Below, piece by piece: positions 35,728 through 44,154 of a stretch of DNA of 64,000 nt. The position numbers and the translations under genes are program-made. The notes under the pieces were generated by a model that saw only the letters and a list, made by a program, of their open reading frames with translations, made no database searches and was not told the origin of the DNA. Source of the stretch: RBG-13-51-18 sp963739395 (GTDB lineage: Bacteria; Chloroflexota; Dehalococcoidia; Dehalococcoidales; RBG-16-60-22); NCBI GenBank assembly GCA_963739395.1, contig CAVUAE010000001.1, positions 1,054,001-1,118,000 of the forward strand. Direction: 5' to 3'. Every line of letters begins with the position of its first letter. Position 1 is the stretch's first letter.

Positions 35728-36285
35728 TTAGTCCGTAGTACCGGAGCAGGTATACGTACCCGACGCACCAGTACCGGACCAGGTTCCTTCGCTGCTTAAC
35801 TTGTTGCCTGATAGAGTTACTGTTCCTATCCAGGTTATTTCTATATTCATGCCGCCAACTAAAGCCGACCCAACGGCTCTTAAGTTACCGCTTGCGTCGA
35901 TGTCTCCTTCGATAGAGCCATTGAAGTCACCCTCAAACGTTCCGGTTATAACGCCTTTAGCGTCGACGGTGACGGATAAAATTCCGCCGACATCCTGGCC
36001 TAGAGGGTTTGTTCCCGTCCAAGTGCCGGTCAACGACCCTTTATAAGGACTAGTGGCCAGGGTTGTGGATGTAGTTAGAGTTGGAGATGGCGTTTCACTC
36101 GTTGTGGGTGTTGATGTCGTAGGAGTTGTAGTGGTAGTAGGTAAAGTTGCAGTCGGGGAGGTGGGAGTAGGTGGTGTGGTTGATGCCGTAGGAGTAGTCG
36201 TACTTGTTTGTCCGCCACAAGATACCAGTACTAGAGTCAATGTGATAAGAAAACATAGTATTGAACCTAAAACTCTCTTTTTCAT
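35728..36285 (-). CDS. lipoprotein with Thr/Pro-rich linker
   Basis: A 185-residue exported protein. Signal peptide with lipobox LVLVSC, so Cys about 23 is lipidated. Residues about 26-80 are almost only Thr, Pro and Ser, a flexible cell-surface stalk. The C-terminal 100 residues are beta-rich with repeating Gly/Ser/Thr patterns (LTGTWTGTNPLG, then EGTWSGTGASG), likely a small beta barrel. Function unknown. AAGGAGG precedes the ATG. Confidence 0.8.
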   Translation of the reverse strand: MKKRVLGSILCFLITLTLVLVSCGGQTSTTTPTASTTPPTPTSPTATLPTTTTTPTTSTPTTSETPSPTLTTSTTLATSPYKGSLTGTWTGTNPLGQDVGGILSVTVDAKGVITGTFEGDFNGSIEGDIDASGNLRAVGSALVGGMNIEITWIGTVTLSGNKLSSEGTWSGTGASGTYTCSGTTD

Positions 36286-36308
36286 CGTTGTTCCTCCTTT
36301 TTATTAGA

Positions 36309-36482
36309 TTACCATTTTATCCTCTTATCTCTCTTTTCCTTTTGCGCTTTGGTCTTGCTTTTACCCAGCGAACCCCAAACAAGGACGCCGATAGCCGTCA
36401 TCACCGCTTCTTTTTCCTCGGCGTCGAGCGGGTATTTATTATATAGACTTTTTAAGACAGCAACGGCTCTTTTATAGTCCAT
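36309..36482 (-). CDS. small conserved-looking protein, 57 aa
   Basis: A 57-residue open frame (MDYKRAVAVLKSLYNKYPLD... ending in KEKRDKRIKW, full span 36482-36309) ending in a highly basic tail. The first 40 residues read like a helical hairpin: amphipathic helix, PLDAEEKEAV turn, second helix through AIGVLVWGS. Third-position and amino-acid choice look coding. There is no ribosome-binding site, but an extended -10 (TGTTAAAAT) ends 9 nt before the ATG, so the mRNA is probably leaderless. Function unknown. Confidence 0.65.
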   Translation of the reverse strand: MDYKRAVAVLKSLYNKYPLDAEEKEAVMTAIGVLVWGSLGKSKTKAQKEKRDKRIKW

Positions 36483-36491
36483 AGATTAGGT

Positions 36492-36500
36492 ATTTTAACA
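36492..36500 (-). promoter_or_regulatory. extended -10 of the 57-aa gene
   Basis: TGTTAAAAT on the minus strand; -10 TAAAAT is 36492-36497. Nine nt separate it from the ATG at 36482, which fits a leaderless transcript. Confidence 0.5.
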
Positions 36501-36555
36501 CAAGCATTGTATGAAAGAAAAATGTGCTACAATTAAGTGAATGTGGAGGCGTAAA

Positions 36556-37287
36556 ATGAAAAAACATATTGTAATTTTTGGATTACTAGCTATCCTTCTT
36601 ATACCTGCCTTGTTAGTAGGATGCGGCGGAGGCGTCGGTTCGACACAAACTTCTTCTACCAGCATAGCGACAACTCCATCTGGTACCACTACTCATACAA
36701 CTAGTGCAACCGCGTCTCCTTCCGAAACGAGCGCTGCTCCAACCAGTGTAACCACAACAACTTCGGCTCCGAGCAATAATCTAAACCAGATTCTAGGCGA
36801 GGCAGCCAACTTCCCAACCGTCAAGTACGATATGATAACAACAGTTTCTGGCCAGACTATAACCATGACATACTGGATGAAGAATAAGAAGATAAGAATG
36901 GAAATGCCGGATATGGGCATAATAACGTTTATGGATATGAACGAACAGACTATGTATATGTACTACCCTGACCAGAATATGGCTATAAAAATGACATTCG
37001 ATGCCAGCAAGGCTCCCGAGAATCCCAGCGACATTTTGGAAAATAGTCCAAAAATAGTTGGCACGGAAACTATCGACGGGAAAGTTTGCACTATCATCGA
37101 ATATAACTCCCCAGAGGCAAATGTAAAAACATGGATTTGGAACGACAAGGGATTTCCGGTCAAAATGGAGTCTACGGCAGGTGGTGTCGAATCTACGGTT
37201 TTATGGAAAAACTTCGATTTTTCCGACATCCCTGATTCGATGTTTGAACTACCGGAAGGTGCTCAAATTATGGAAATAGGCGGGTAG
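36556..37287 (+). CDS. lipoprotein with outer-surface beta domain
   Basis: A 243-residue exported lipoprotein. Signal peptide MKKHIVIFGLLAILLIPALLVGC gives a lipobox LLVGC (stated as residues 1-23). A Ser/Thr-rich linker (about 28-75) precedes a beta-rich domain in which repeated strands end in Met/Tyr (MTYWMKNKKIRMEMPD, then MYMYYPDQNMAIKM), resembling LolA/DUF4412-type folds that bind hydrophobic ligands. GGAGG lies before ATG 36556; the earlier ATG 36541 overlaps it. Methionine content of the domain is unusually high. Function unknown. Confidence 0.78.
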   Translation: MKKHIVIFGLLAILLIPALLVGCGGGVGSTQTSSTSIATTPSGTTTHTTSATASPSETSAAPTSVTTTTSAPSNNLNQILGEAANFPTVKYDMITTVSGQTITMTYWMKNKKIRMEMPDMGIITFMDMNEQTMYMYYPDQNMAIKMTFDASKAPENPSDILENSPKIVGTETIDGKVCTIIEYNSPEANVKTWIWNDKGFPVKMESTAGGVESTVLWKNFDFSDIPDSMFELPEGAQIMEIGG

Positions 37288-37323
37288 CTTATATAAAAGT
37301 AATTAGTAAAATTTCTTAAGATA

Positions 37324-38478
37324 CTACTTTGAATTCTTCGTTCTCGCCGCTAGTAGCTTGGGCATTAAAGGGATTTTAGAATATATACCGTGGAATGCCA
37401 TCGAATGGTAGAGAACGTTAGCGCAGCCAACGCATGCCGGTAGAACAGGTTTTTTAGTTTTATCCATCTGGGTGCACAAAAGCCTCAATGTTAAGCTATC
37501 TTTGTTTTGCCAAATAGCTTGGAAATTTTGCCGGTTGATATTACCGAGCGGTTTTGTATGACCGGAGCTGCATAATAAAACATCACCGTTGCTCTCGATA
37601 TAAGGCTGGATAAAACTCAAATAGCACGGACACAGATGACTTGGTTTACTTTGTTTTTGGTTAGTCATCTCATCCAAGGCTAGATTACAGGCTCGCTCGA
37701 CAAGCTGAAAAGACAAGGTCAACTTATTTGAAAGTTTTCTGGTCTTAAGATATTGCTGGACTTTACGGATTAAGTCGTGTAGCATTTTTTCGCTTAGTTC
37801 TTTCGATTTCAGCTCGGAGAATATGATGTCTACCGGACGCGCTGAAAAGCTAACATCCCACTTGATGGCTTTTTCGAAAAAGTCATCGAGTTCATTGTAG
37901 TTATCAGTGGTAATAACGTAGTTGAGCTTTATCTTGTCGCTGGCATGGTTGAATTTCAGGATTCTTTCTATTTGCCTGACGATTTCAGGAAAAATGTTTT
38001 CGCCTTTATAACCGTGGGTAATCTGGTGGCTGGCGCCATTACCCGAGTTAAGGCTTATCGTAAGGTAGGTGAGACTACGGAATAGCTCTTCGTCAACTAA
38101 ATTTAAAAGCATGCCATTCGTTAAGATATCTATCTTAAAATACCTGCCATATTGTTTTATTTCTTTTATCAGAGCTTTACACAAAAGAGGTTCGCCGTCG
38201 CCAGAGATAAGCAACTCTTTAACATGCATTTTTTTAAGGTCACTGATGAGGTTATGCAGAGCTTCATCGCTCATCGTTTCTGGTTTAATAGTAGTCTTTT
38301 TTAGATATGAATGAGTGGTACAGAAGCAACATTGAAAATTACAGACTGATGTTGGTGAAATTTCAGCTCTAATCGGCCCGATATTGCTCTTACGGTCGAA
38401 ATTTAATATTCTGATTAACTGGAGCCCATATTTAAGATTAGCGCCCAGGTTTTTCAATATCAGTTTATCTAGTTTCAT
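37324..38478 (-). CDS. radical SAM/SPASM-domain protein
   Basis: A 384-residue radical-SAM enzyme. The cluster motif is C46-x3-C50-x2-C53 (CNFQCCFC), and GDGEPLL supplies the GGE-like SAM contact. The C-terminal part (about 280-365) is SPASM-like: CPCYLSF, a GDVLLC strand and CVGCAN, giving auxiliary cluster ligands. SPASM enzymes modify peptides or act as Fe-S methylthio- or sugar-dehydrogenating enzymes; no peptide substrate gene is evident next to it. Its target is unknown. GGGAAG precedes the ATG. Confidence 0.88.
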   Translation of the reverse strand: MKLDKLILKNLGANLKYGLQLIRILNFDRKSNIGPIRAEISPTSVCNFQCCFCTTHSYLKKTTIKPETMSDEALHNLISDLKKMHVKELLISGDGEPLLCKALIKEIKQYGRYFKIDILTNGMLLNLVDEELFRSLTYLTISLNSGNGASHQITHGYKGENIFPEIVRQIERILKFNHASDKIKLNYVITTDNYNELDDFFEKAIKWDVSFSARPVDIIFSELKSKELSEKMLHDLIRKVQQYLKTRKLSNKLTLSFQLVERACNLALDEMTNQKQSKPSHLCPCYLSFIQPYIESNGDVLLCSSGHTKPLGNINRQNFQAIWQNKDSLTLRLLCTQMDKTKKPVLPACVGCANVLYHSMAFHGIYSKIPLMPKLLAARTKNSK

Positions 38479-38549
38479 TATTAATCTTCCCTAATTTCAT
38501 TTTAAATCGGATTTATCATTATTAGCAAATAATATGAACCGTATTTCAT

Positions 38550-38579
38550 TGGACACCAGCTAAGTACAACATATATAAT
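38550..38579 (+). promoter_or_regulatory. promoter of the sugar operon
   Basis: -35 TGGACA (38550-38555), 18-nt spacer, -10 TATAAT (38574-38579), about 80 nt before the isomerase ATG. AAGGAGG lies at the proper place before the ATG. Confidence 0.55.
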
Positions 38580-38659
38580 AACCTCGATAAAAAACAGTGT
38601 GTGTTAGTTGTAATGGGAAGTATGGAAGCCGAATTTTCACTGCACCAAAGGAGGTATAG

Positions 38660-39721
38660 ATGATGAAGAGAATAAAAAATAGTGTCGGCATCTGGTCGTT
38701 CGGGTCTAATGCGACGCGGTTTATGCCGTCGGGATACCATCCCCAAGCTGGTAAAGAGGATATGCCGGCTAAAGTAAGACGGGTTGTAGCGGGTCTAGGT
38801 GAACTGGTGGACGGCTATGAGTTTCATTATCCCGGCGAAGTTAACGAAGACAATATTGACAAGATAAAAAAAGCCCTCGGCCCTTCGGATTTATACCTTA
38901 TCGCACTTGGGATTTTCAACAACCCTAAGTACGCTCTCGGTTCGTTTATAAACCCGGATAAAAAGTTACGCCAGGAAGCTATCGCCACTACTAAAAGGGG
39001 CATCGATTTTGCCGCCGAAGTAGGTTCGAAGTTCATCATCTGGCCGGGAGGCGAGGGCTACAACTATTCCTTCCAGATTCCTTATGTCGAAGTTTGGAAT
39101 TATTTTATCGATGCCATCGCCGAAGCCGTCGACCACGCTAATCAGCTAGGTGTTCCAATGCTGCTGGAACACAAAAACTCCGAACCGGCGATGCGGATTT
39201 TAATGCGCGATATCGGCATGACTTTATACGTTATCAACAAGGTAAAAGAGAAGGGTGTTTCCATCGCCAATCTTAAAGTAAATATGGACTGGCAGCACTT
39301 GATAATGAATGGCGAGCCACTGGCGGAATACGCCGCGCTGCTGGCTAACGAAAAACTCCTGGGACACCAGCACGGTAATTCGGGCTGGGGTAGCTTTGAC
39401 GATGATAACATGGTCGGAGCTTCTTTCTTTATGCAAACATTGGAGTTAGCATTAGTGCTGCGCCGCTATGGTTACGGTCAGCATGGAGAGCGTATCGGTT
39501 ATGACTTGTTCCCCTATACCGAAGACCAGGTCGAAGCCGTTAAACGCAGTATCTACCAGTGGGAATTCATTGATTCACTCGCCGAGAAAATAGATGATAA
39601 AGCGCTAAAGCAAGCGCAGGCAGCCCACGATGCCGTTGCCGCCTATAAAGTGATTTATGAAACGCTGGGACTGGATGACAAGTTTATTCGAGAGGTACAC
39701 GCCGGACGCAAAAAGAAATGA
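38660..39721 (+). CDS. xylose-isomerase-like TIM-barrel sugar isomerase
   Basis: A 353-residue protein of the xylose isomerase/AP-endonuclease-2 superfamily. Acidic and His residues expected to bind the two metals are seen in LLEHKNSEP, NMDWQHL and GHQHGNSGW, plus YDLFPY. The plan is closest to bacterial ketol-isomerases of the rhamnose/xylose-isomerase-like type. Next genes are a GH3 glycosidase and a FGGY kinase, so it probably converts the released aldose to the ketose that the kinase phosphorylates. AAGGAGG precedes the ATG. Confidence 0.85.
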   Translation: MMKRIKNSVGIWSFGSNATRFMPSGYHPQAGKEDMPAKVRRVVAGLGELVDGYEFHYPGEVNEDNIDKIKKALGPSDLYLIALGIFNNPKYALGSFINPDKKLRQEAIATTKRGIDFAAEVGSKFIIWPGGEGYNYSFQIPYVEVWNYFIDAIAEAVDHANQLGVPMLLEHKNSEPAMRILMRDIGMTLYVINKVKEKGVSIANLKVNMDWQHLIMNGEPLAEYAALLANEKLLGHQHGNSGWGSFDDDNMVGASFFMQTLELALVLRRYGYGQHGERIGYDLFPYTEDQVEAVKRSIYQWEFIDSLAEKIDDKALKQAQAAHDAVAAYKVIYETLGLDDKFIREVHAGRKKK

Positions 39722-39731
39722 GGGACGAAAA

Positions 39732-42026
39732 GTGAAAAAAGCTCCTGACACCAAAAACGATATTAAAGGTAAAGTAAAAACCCTAATATCTAAAATGACT
39801 CTGGAAGAAAAAGTAGCCCAGCTAGGCAGTATTTTCCCTAAACCACTGTTGGCAAACGGTAAGTTCGCCCCGACTGGAGCCGCTAAAGAGTTGAAAAACG
39901 GCATCGGACATATTAGCGCCCCTGCTTTAGGCACCAACCTGCCGCTCCACGAAGTCGCTGAATTTATTAACGACGTCCAGAAATATTTGGTGGAGAACAC
40001 AAGGTTGGGTATACAGGCTATTGTCCACGAAGAATGTCTTAACGGTTTCCGAGGTAAAGGAGCCACCATCTTCCCACAGAATATTGGTTTGGCAAGCACC
40101 TGGCAGCCAGACTTAATCGGTCGGATAACGACGACTATCCGCCAGCAGATGAGGACCGTTGGCATACACCAGGGTTTAGCTCCGGTACTCGATGTTACCC
40201 GCGACCCCCGCTGGGGAAGAGTGGAAGAGTCTTTCGGCGAAGACCCATACCTGGTAGGGCAAATGGCGGTAGCTTACGTCCGGGGGCTGCAGGGGAATGA
40301 TATTAAAAAGGGTATCGTCGCAACGACAAAGCATTTTGCCGGTCATGGCTTACCGGAAGGAGGACTAAACTGCGCGCCATCGCATATCCCGCCGCGTTTA
40401 TTCCGCGAGGTCTATCTTTATCCTTTCGAAAAGGCGGTCAAAGAAGGCGGCGTGCTCTCGGTGATGAACGCCTACCACGAAATCGATGGCATACCATGTG
40501 CCGCTTCCGAAGAATTATTAACACATATTTTACGCAACGAATGGGGATTCGACGGGGTGGTGGTTTCTGATTATTTCGCTATCGCCCAGCTAATGACCAC
40601 CCATAAAATCGCCGCCGACTTAAGCGATGCTGCCGCGCTGGCGCTTCAAGCCGGGCTTGATGTTGAGCTACCGTTTACTAACGCCTATGGAGAGCCGCTA
40701 GTAAAGGCGGTGAAAAAAGGAAAGGTTCCTATAGCTATTCTCAACCTCTCGGTATCGCGGGTATTGACTCTTAAGTACAGACTGGGGCTATTCGAAAACC
40801 CCTACGTCAACCCGGAAGCTGTCTTGAAGGTAACCGACACGCCGGTCGACCGGCAGCTTGCCCTGGAGGCAGCGCATAAGTCGATTATTTTACTAAAGAA
40901 TGATAAAAATCTACTCCCGTTAAATAAAGATATCCGCAGTATCGCGGTTATCGGTCCTAACGCCGATAGCCAGAGGAATCTGCTGGGGGATTATACTTTC
41001 GCTTCCCACTCCGCCTTCGAAATAAAGAAAGATGAAAAGACCGGCGATGTCGGCCTTGTCATGAAAAATTTTAAAGAAGGTATGGTCGCTACACCCAAAG
41101 TAATCAGCGTCTTCGAGGGCATCAAAGCGGCCGTCAGTAAAAATACCAAGGTTTTCTACGCTAAAGGGTGCGATGTCCACAGTAGTAATAAAGACGGCTT
41201 TAATGAAGCTATTAAGGCGGCGCGGGGAGCGGATATAGCTATTGTTGTCGTAGGTGATAAGTCTGGTCTGATGCCGGACAATACCTCCGGGGAGATGCGC
41301 GACCGGGATATGTTAGCTCTGCCCGGCGTTCAGGAGGAGATGGTAAAAGCAGTTTATGAAACCGGTACACCTGTCGTGCTGGTGCTGGTCAACGGGCGGC
41401 CATACACGATGCAATGGTTAGCGGAAAAAATACCCGCTATCGTCAATGCCTGGGAACCCGGCGAAGAAGGTGGACGGGCAGTGGCTGACGTGCTTTTCGG
41501 CGACTACAATCCCGGCGGCAAACTGCCTATTTCCTTCCCGCTTAACGAAGGGCAAATACCCACTTACTACGGACACAAACCATCCGGCAGGAAGTCAGAC
41601 CCATGGACGGACTATGTTGATGGAAACGCCAGGCCGCTTTATGAGTTCGGTTACGGCTTAAGCTACACTAGTTTCGAGTTTAGTAACTTAAGAATAGAGT
41701 CAGCAAAAATACCCGTCAATGGTAAGCTTAAGATAACGGCCGACATTAAAAACACCGGTAAAAGTGAGGGCGACGAGGTGGTCCAACTTTATATTAACGA
41801 TGTCGTCGCTAGCGTTACCCGACCGGTCAAAGAGCTGAAAAGTTTCGAACGCGTCCACCTGAAACCCAACGAGAAAAAGACCGTCACTTTCGAGGTTGAG
41901 GCGGAGCAGCTTGCTTTTTACAACAGGAAAATGGAACGAAAAGTTGAGCCAGGTATTTTTAAAGTAATGGTTGGCCGTTCTTCAGCGGACATTCTTTTAG
42001 AAGGAAAATTCGAAGTCACAAGGTAA
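39732..42026 (+). CDS. glycoside hydrolase family 3 (beta-glucosidase/beta-xylosidase)
   Basis: A 764-residue GH3 enzyme starting at GTG 39732 behind GAGGG; an upstream frame-open reading would overlap the isomerase by 65 nt and is rejected. The N-terminal barrel carries the nucleophile Asp in VVVSDYFAI (about residue 280) and KHFAGHG; the alpha/beta sandwich follows, and the C-terminus is a fibronectin type III-like domain ending around VEPGIFKVMVG. There is no signal peptide, so it acts inside the cell on imported glycosides. Neighbours suggest xylose or a related sugar as product. Confidence 0.93.
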   Translation: MKKAPDTKNDIKGKVKTLISKMTLEEKVAQLGSIFPKPLLANGKFAPTGAAKELKNGIGHISAPALGTNLPLHEVAEFINDVQKYLVENTRLGIQAIVHEECLNGFRGKGATIFPQNIGLASTWQPDLIGRITTTIRQQMRTVGIHQGLAPVLDVTRDPRWGRVEESFGEDPYLVGQMAVAYVRGLQGNDIKKGIVATTKHFAGHGLPEGGLNCAPSHIPPRLFREVYLYPFEKAVKEGGVLSVMNAYHEIDGIPCAASEELLTHILRNEWGFDGVVVSDYFAIAQLMTTHKIAADLSDAAALALQAGLDVELPFTNAYGEPLVKAVKKGKVPIAILNLSVSRVLTLKYRLGLFENPYVNPEAVLKVTDTPVDRQLALEAAHKSIILLKNDKNLLPLNKDIRSIAVIGPNADSQRNLLGDYTFASHSAFEIKKDEKTGDVGLVMKNFKEGMVATPKVISVFEGIKAAVSKNTKVFYAKGCDVHSSNKDGFNEAIKAARGADIAIVVVGDKSGLMPDNTSGEMRDRDMLALPGVQEEMVKAVYETGTPVVLVLVNGRPYTMQWLAEKIPAIVNAWEPGEEGGRAVADVLFGDYNPGGKLPISFPLNEGQIPTYYGHKPSGRKSDPWTDYVDGNARPLYEFGYGLSYTSFEFSNLRIESAKIPVNGKLKITADIKNTGKSEGDEVVQLYINDVVASVTRPVKELKSFERVHLKPNEKKTVTFEVEAEQLAFYNRKMERKVEPGIFKVMVGRSSADILLEGKFEVTR

Positions 42027-42037
42027 TACTTTAAAAA

Positions 42038-43654
42038 ATGAAAAAGCCAAGGCTTGCATTAGGCCTGGACATCGGCACGCAGGGTATTTCCGCCGTTGTT
42101 CTTGACATAGATAAACGCACCAAAATTCATGAGCATTCCCTTGATTATTGCCAGGATGCGAGGCTGAATATCTTTGGCATCCGTAAAGAAGATTACATTT
42201 TACCTTCGGAATCTGAGGGAGAAGCCAGCCAGCCGCCGTTAATGTTTTTTGCGTCGCTGGATGCCATCTTTGACGACCTTAAAAAACATATACCTTTAAA
42301 GGATATCGTCGTCGTTAACAATTCTAGTCAGCAGCATAGCCACGTCTACCTTAATCACGAGGCGTTATCGATTTTCAAAAAATTATCGGTAGAAGCATCA
42401 GCATCATCGGACCTCGTCAACCTGCTCAAAGACAGCCTCGCATATCAGCGCGCGCCGATATGGATGACCTCGAATACTGACGAACAGGCGGAACATATCC
42501 GTAAATATGTCGGCGGTAAAGAAAAAGCCATTAAATTATGTGGTTCGGATATACCTCTCAGATTTACCGGCGTAATCATGAGGCACGTCGCCCAGCAGTA
42601 TCCGGAAATTTATGCACAGACAGACAATATCCAGCTAATCAGTAGTTTGGTCACTGCTATCCTTACGGGTAATTCAAAAACGCCCATCGACTACGGTAAT
42701 GCCTGCGGCATGGTGTTGATGGATTACCAGCAACAAGCATGGTCGGATATCCTGATAAAAGCCGCTGCCGATGGATTGGCCGGAGGTGAAGAGGTTTTTC
42801 GTAGCAAACTATCGACCATCGTCTCACCCTGTACAATCTCGGGTAAGATAGCTTCGTATTTCGTGTTCAAATACGGTTTTTCCCCGATGTGCCAGATTGT
42901 TGCCGGCTCGGGAGACAATCCGCAATCAAAGGTATTGGTAGGCGGTGATTTACTCAGTCTAGGCACGAGTCTTGTCTATATGGTATCCACCGATGGAGAA
43001 ACCTTTGATATGAATGGTTTTGCTAACGCCATGTATGATGGCCTGGGTAAACCATTCATCTTTAGCTGCCGCACCAATGGTACGATGGTTTGGGACAAGC
43101 TAAGAGAAATATATGGCTTGAAAAAAGAAGAATACGAACCTGCTGAGGAGGCATTGCGCCATACGCCTGTTGGACAAAATTTATTATTTTGGCAACCAAG
43201 GGATGAGTCATTCCCTCCTTCTGGCAAAATAGAAATGGTGAGGATTGGTAATGAAAAACCTGGTCTGGGCGCTGATTATGCCGGGCTTATCGAGACCACA
43301 TTGGCTTCGGTATATTATCATTCACAAGATTTTTCAAAGAACACCAAAGAAAAAATTTACGTTACCGGTGGCGCAGTTAATAGCCGTGAAATCATACGGC
43401 GAATTGCCGCGATATGGAGTCGGCCGGTAGTGACGCTGGACGAGTGCGGAGCAGCATTAGGGGCAGCCATCGCCGGGGCTTATGCGTTTTTAAGGACATC
43501 GCCAAAAATAGAAAATATAGAGAAATTCAACGGCTTAGATTTTACTAAACAAAGCCAGCCGATTCAGCCACGGACTGACGATGTAGTAACTTTTCATCGT
43601 CCCGGTCGCTATCTGGACATTTTTGTCAAAGAAGAAGCAAGATTGCTGGTATAA
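42038..43654 (+). CDS. FGGY-family carbohydrate kinase (xylulokinase-like)
   Basis: A 538-residue kinase of the FGGY family. The N-terminal phosphate loop is LGLDIGTQGISAVVLD (about 7-22) and the second ATP region holds a VTGGAVNSREIIRRIA motif and GAALGAAIAGAYAF near the C-terminus. It is long for the family. It lies 11 nt after the GH3 gene and, with the isomerase, forms a complete route: glycoside cleavage, isomerisation, phosphorylation to a ketose phosphate. Xylulose is the most likely substrate by analogy; not proven. Confidence 0.88.
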   Translation: MKKPRLALGLDIGTQGISAVVLDIDKRTKIHEHSLDYCQDARLNIFGIRKEDYILPSESEGEASQPPLMFFASLDAIFDDLKKHIPLKDIVVVNNSSQQHSHVYLNHEALSIFKKLSVEASASSDLVNLLKDSLAYQRAPIWMTSNTDEQAEHIRKYVGGKEKAIKLCGSDIPLRFTGVIMRHVAQQYPEIYAQTDNIQLISSLVTAILTGNSKTPIDYGNACGMVLMDYQQQAWSDILIKAAADGLAGGEEVFRSKLSTIVSPCTISGKIASYFVFKYGFSPMCQIVAGSGDNPQSKVLVGGDLLSLGTSLVYMVSTDGETFDMNGFANAMYDGLGKPFIFSCRTNGTMVWDKLREIYGLKKEEYEPAEEALRHTPVGQNLLFWQPRDESFPPSGKIEMVRIGNEKPGLGADYAGLIETTLASVYYHSQDFSKNTKEKIYVTGGAVNSREIIRRIAAIWSRPVVTLDECGAALGAAIAGAYAFLRTSPKIENIEKFNGLDFTKQSQPIQPRTDDVVTFHRPGRYLDIFVKEEARLLV

Positions 43655-43693
43655 TTATTCCATAATAAAAACTATGTTGGAGGGCACTTTTAA

Positions 43694-43756
43694 ATGGTAA
43701 ATACTAAATATGGTAAGTATGTAATTAGAAAATCGGTAACAAAACCAGAACCTTGA
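43694..43756 (+). other. cupin gene 5' part ending in an in-frame TGA
   Basis: ATG 43694 sits 10 nt after a GGAGG ribosome-binding site and reads 20 codons (MVNTKYGKYVIRKSVTKPEP) into a TGA at 43754-43756. The frame then runs on, without another stop, through ATG 43763 and the whole cupin. The intact cupin has no good ribosome-binding site of its own. Either a nonsense mutation (TGG to TGA would be one change), a sequencing error, or a recoded codon. Confidence 0.7.
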
Positions 43757-43762
43757 CCAACT

Positions 43763-44113
43763 ATGGAATGGATCGGCGAAACCGATTATAAAACCAACGT
43801 CACCTTTATGATCACCCGTGTGATGGCGCCGTGCAAAATGGAAGAGTACCCCCATTCTCACGACTTTGACATGTATTTACATTTCATTTCATATGATTAT
43901 GAACATATGGATGACCTGTTCGCGGAGATAGAAATCGGTTTAGGCGAAGAGCAGGAAATGCATACCATCACCTCACCAGCCAGCGTCTATATTCCCGCCG
44001 GATTAATACATTGCCCACTTATTTTCAAAAAAGTGGATAAACCCATTATTCTCTTTCATACCAGCATTGCGTCTAAATATGTAAAAAAAGAAGATTCAAT
44101 TAAAAAACCTTAG
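43763..44113 (+). CDS. single cupin-domain protein
   Basis: A 116-residue cupin: HSHDFDMYLHFISYD and IPAGLIHCPL supply the metal-ligand His/Asp positions. It resembles one half of the tandem cupin at 24457-25419. Translated alone it lacks the first strand that the upstream segment (43694-43753) would provide. See the finding on the in-frame TGA. Function unknown. Confidence 0.7.
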   Translation: MEWIGETDYKTNVTFMITRVMAPCKMEEYPHSHDFDMYLHFISYDYEHMDDLFAEIEIGLGEEQEMHTITSPASVYIPAGLIHCPLIFKKVDKPIILFHTSIASKYVKKEDSIKKP

Positions 44114-44154
44114 ACATTACTGGAACTGTTACCCAAAAAATAAGGAGTAAACAA

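Noticed and set aside
39657..39731. GH3 gene starting at 39657
   Set aside because: It would overlap the isomerase gene by 65 nt; GTG 39732 has a GAGGG site and fits the family N-terminus.
43754..43756. TGA read as Trp by a changed genetic code
   Set aside because: Other well-supported genes in the window end with TGA, for example at 3108-3110 and at the end of the isomerase gene (39719-39721), so TGA is a stop here.
43757..43790. Bacterial selenocysteine insertion element after the TGA
   Set aside because: The only stem is 5 bp with a CGAAA loop; it lacks the GU-containing apical loop and bulged U of known elements, and no selenium genes are in the window. Kept only as a test in the finding.
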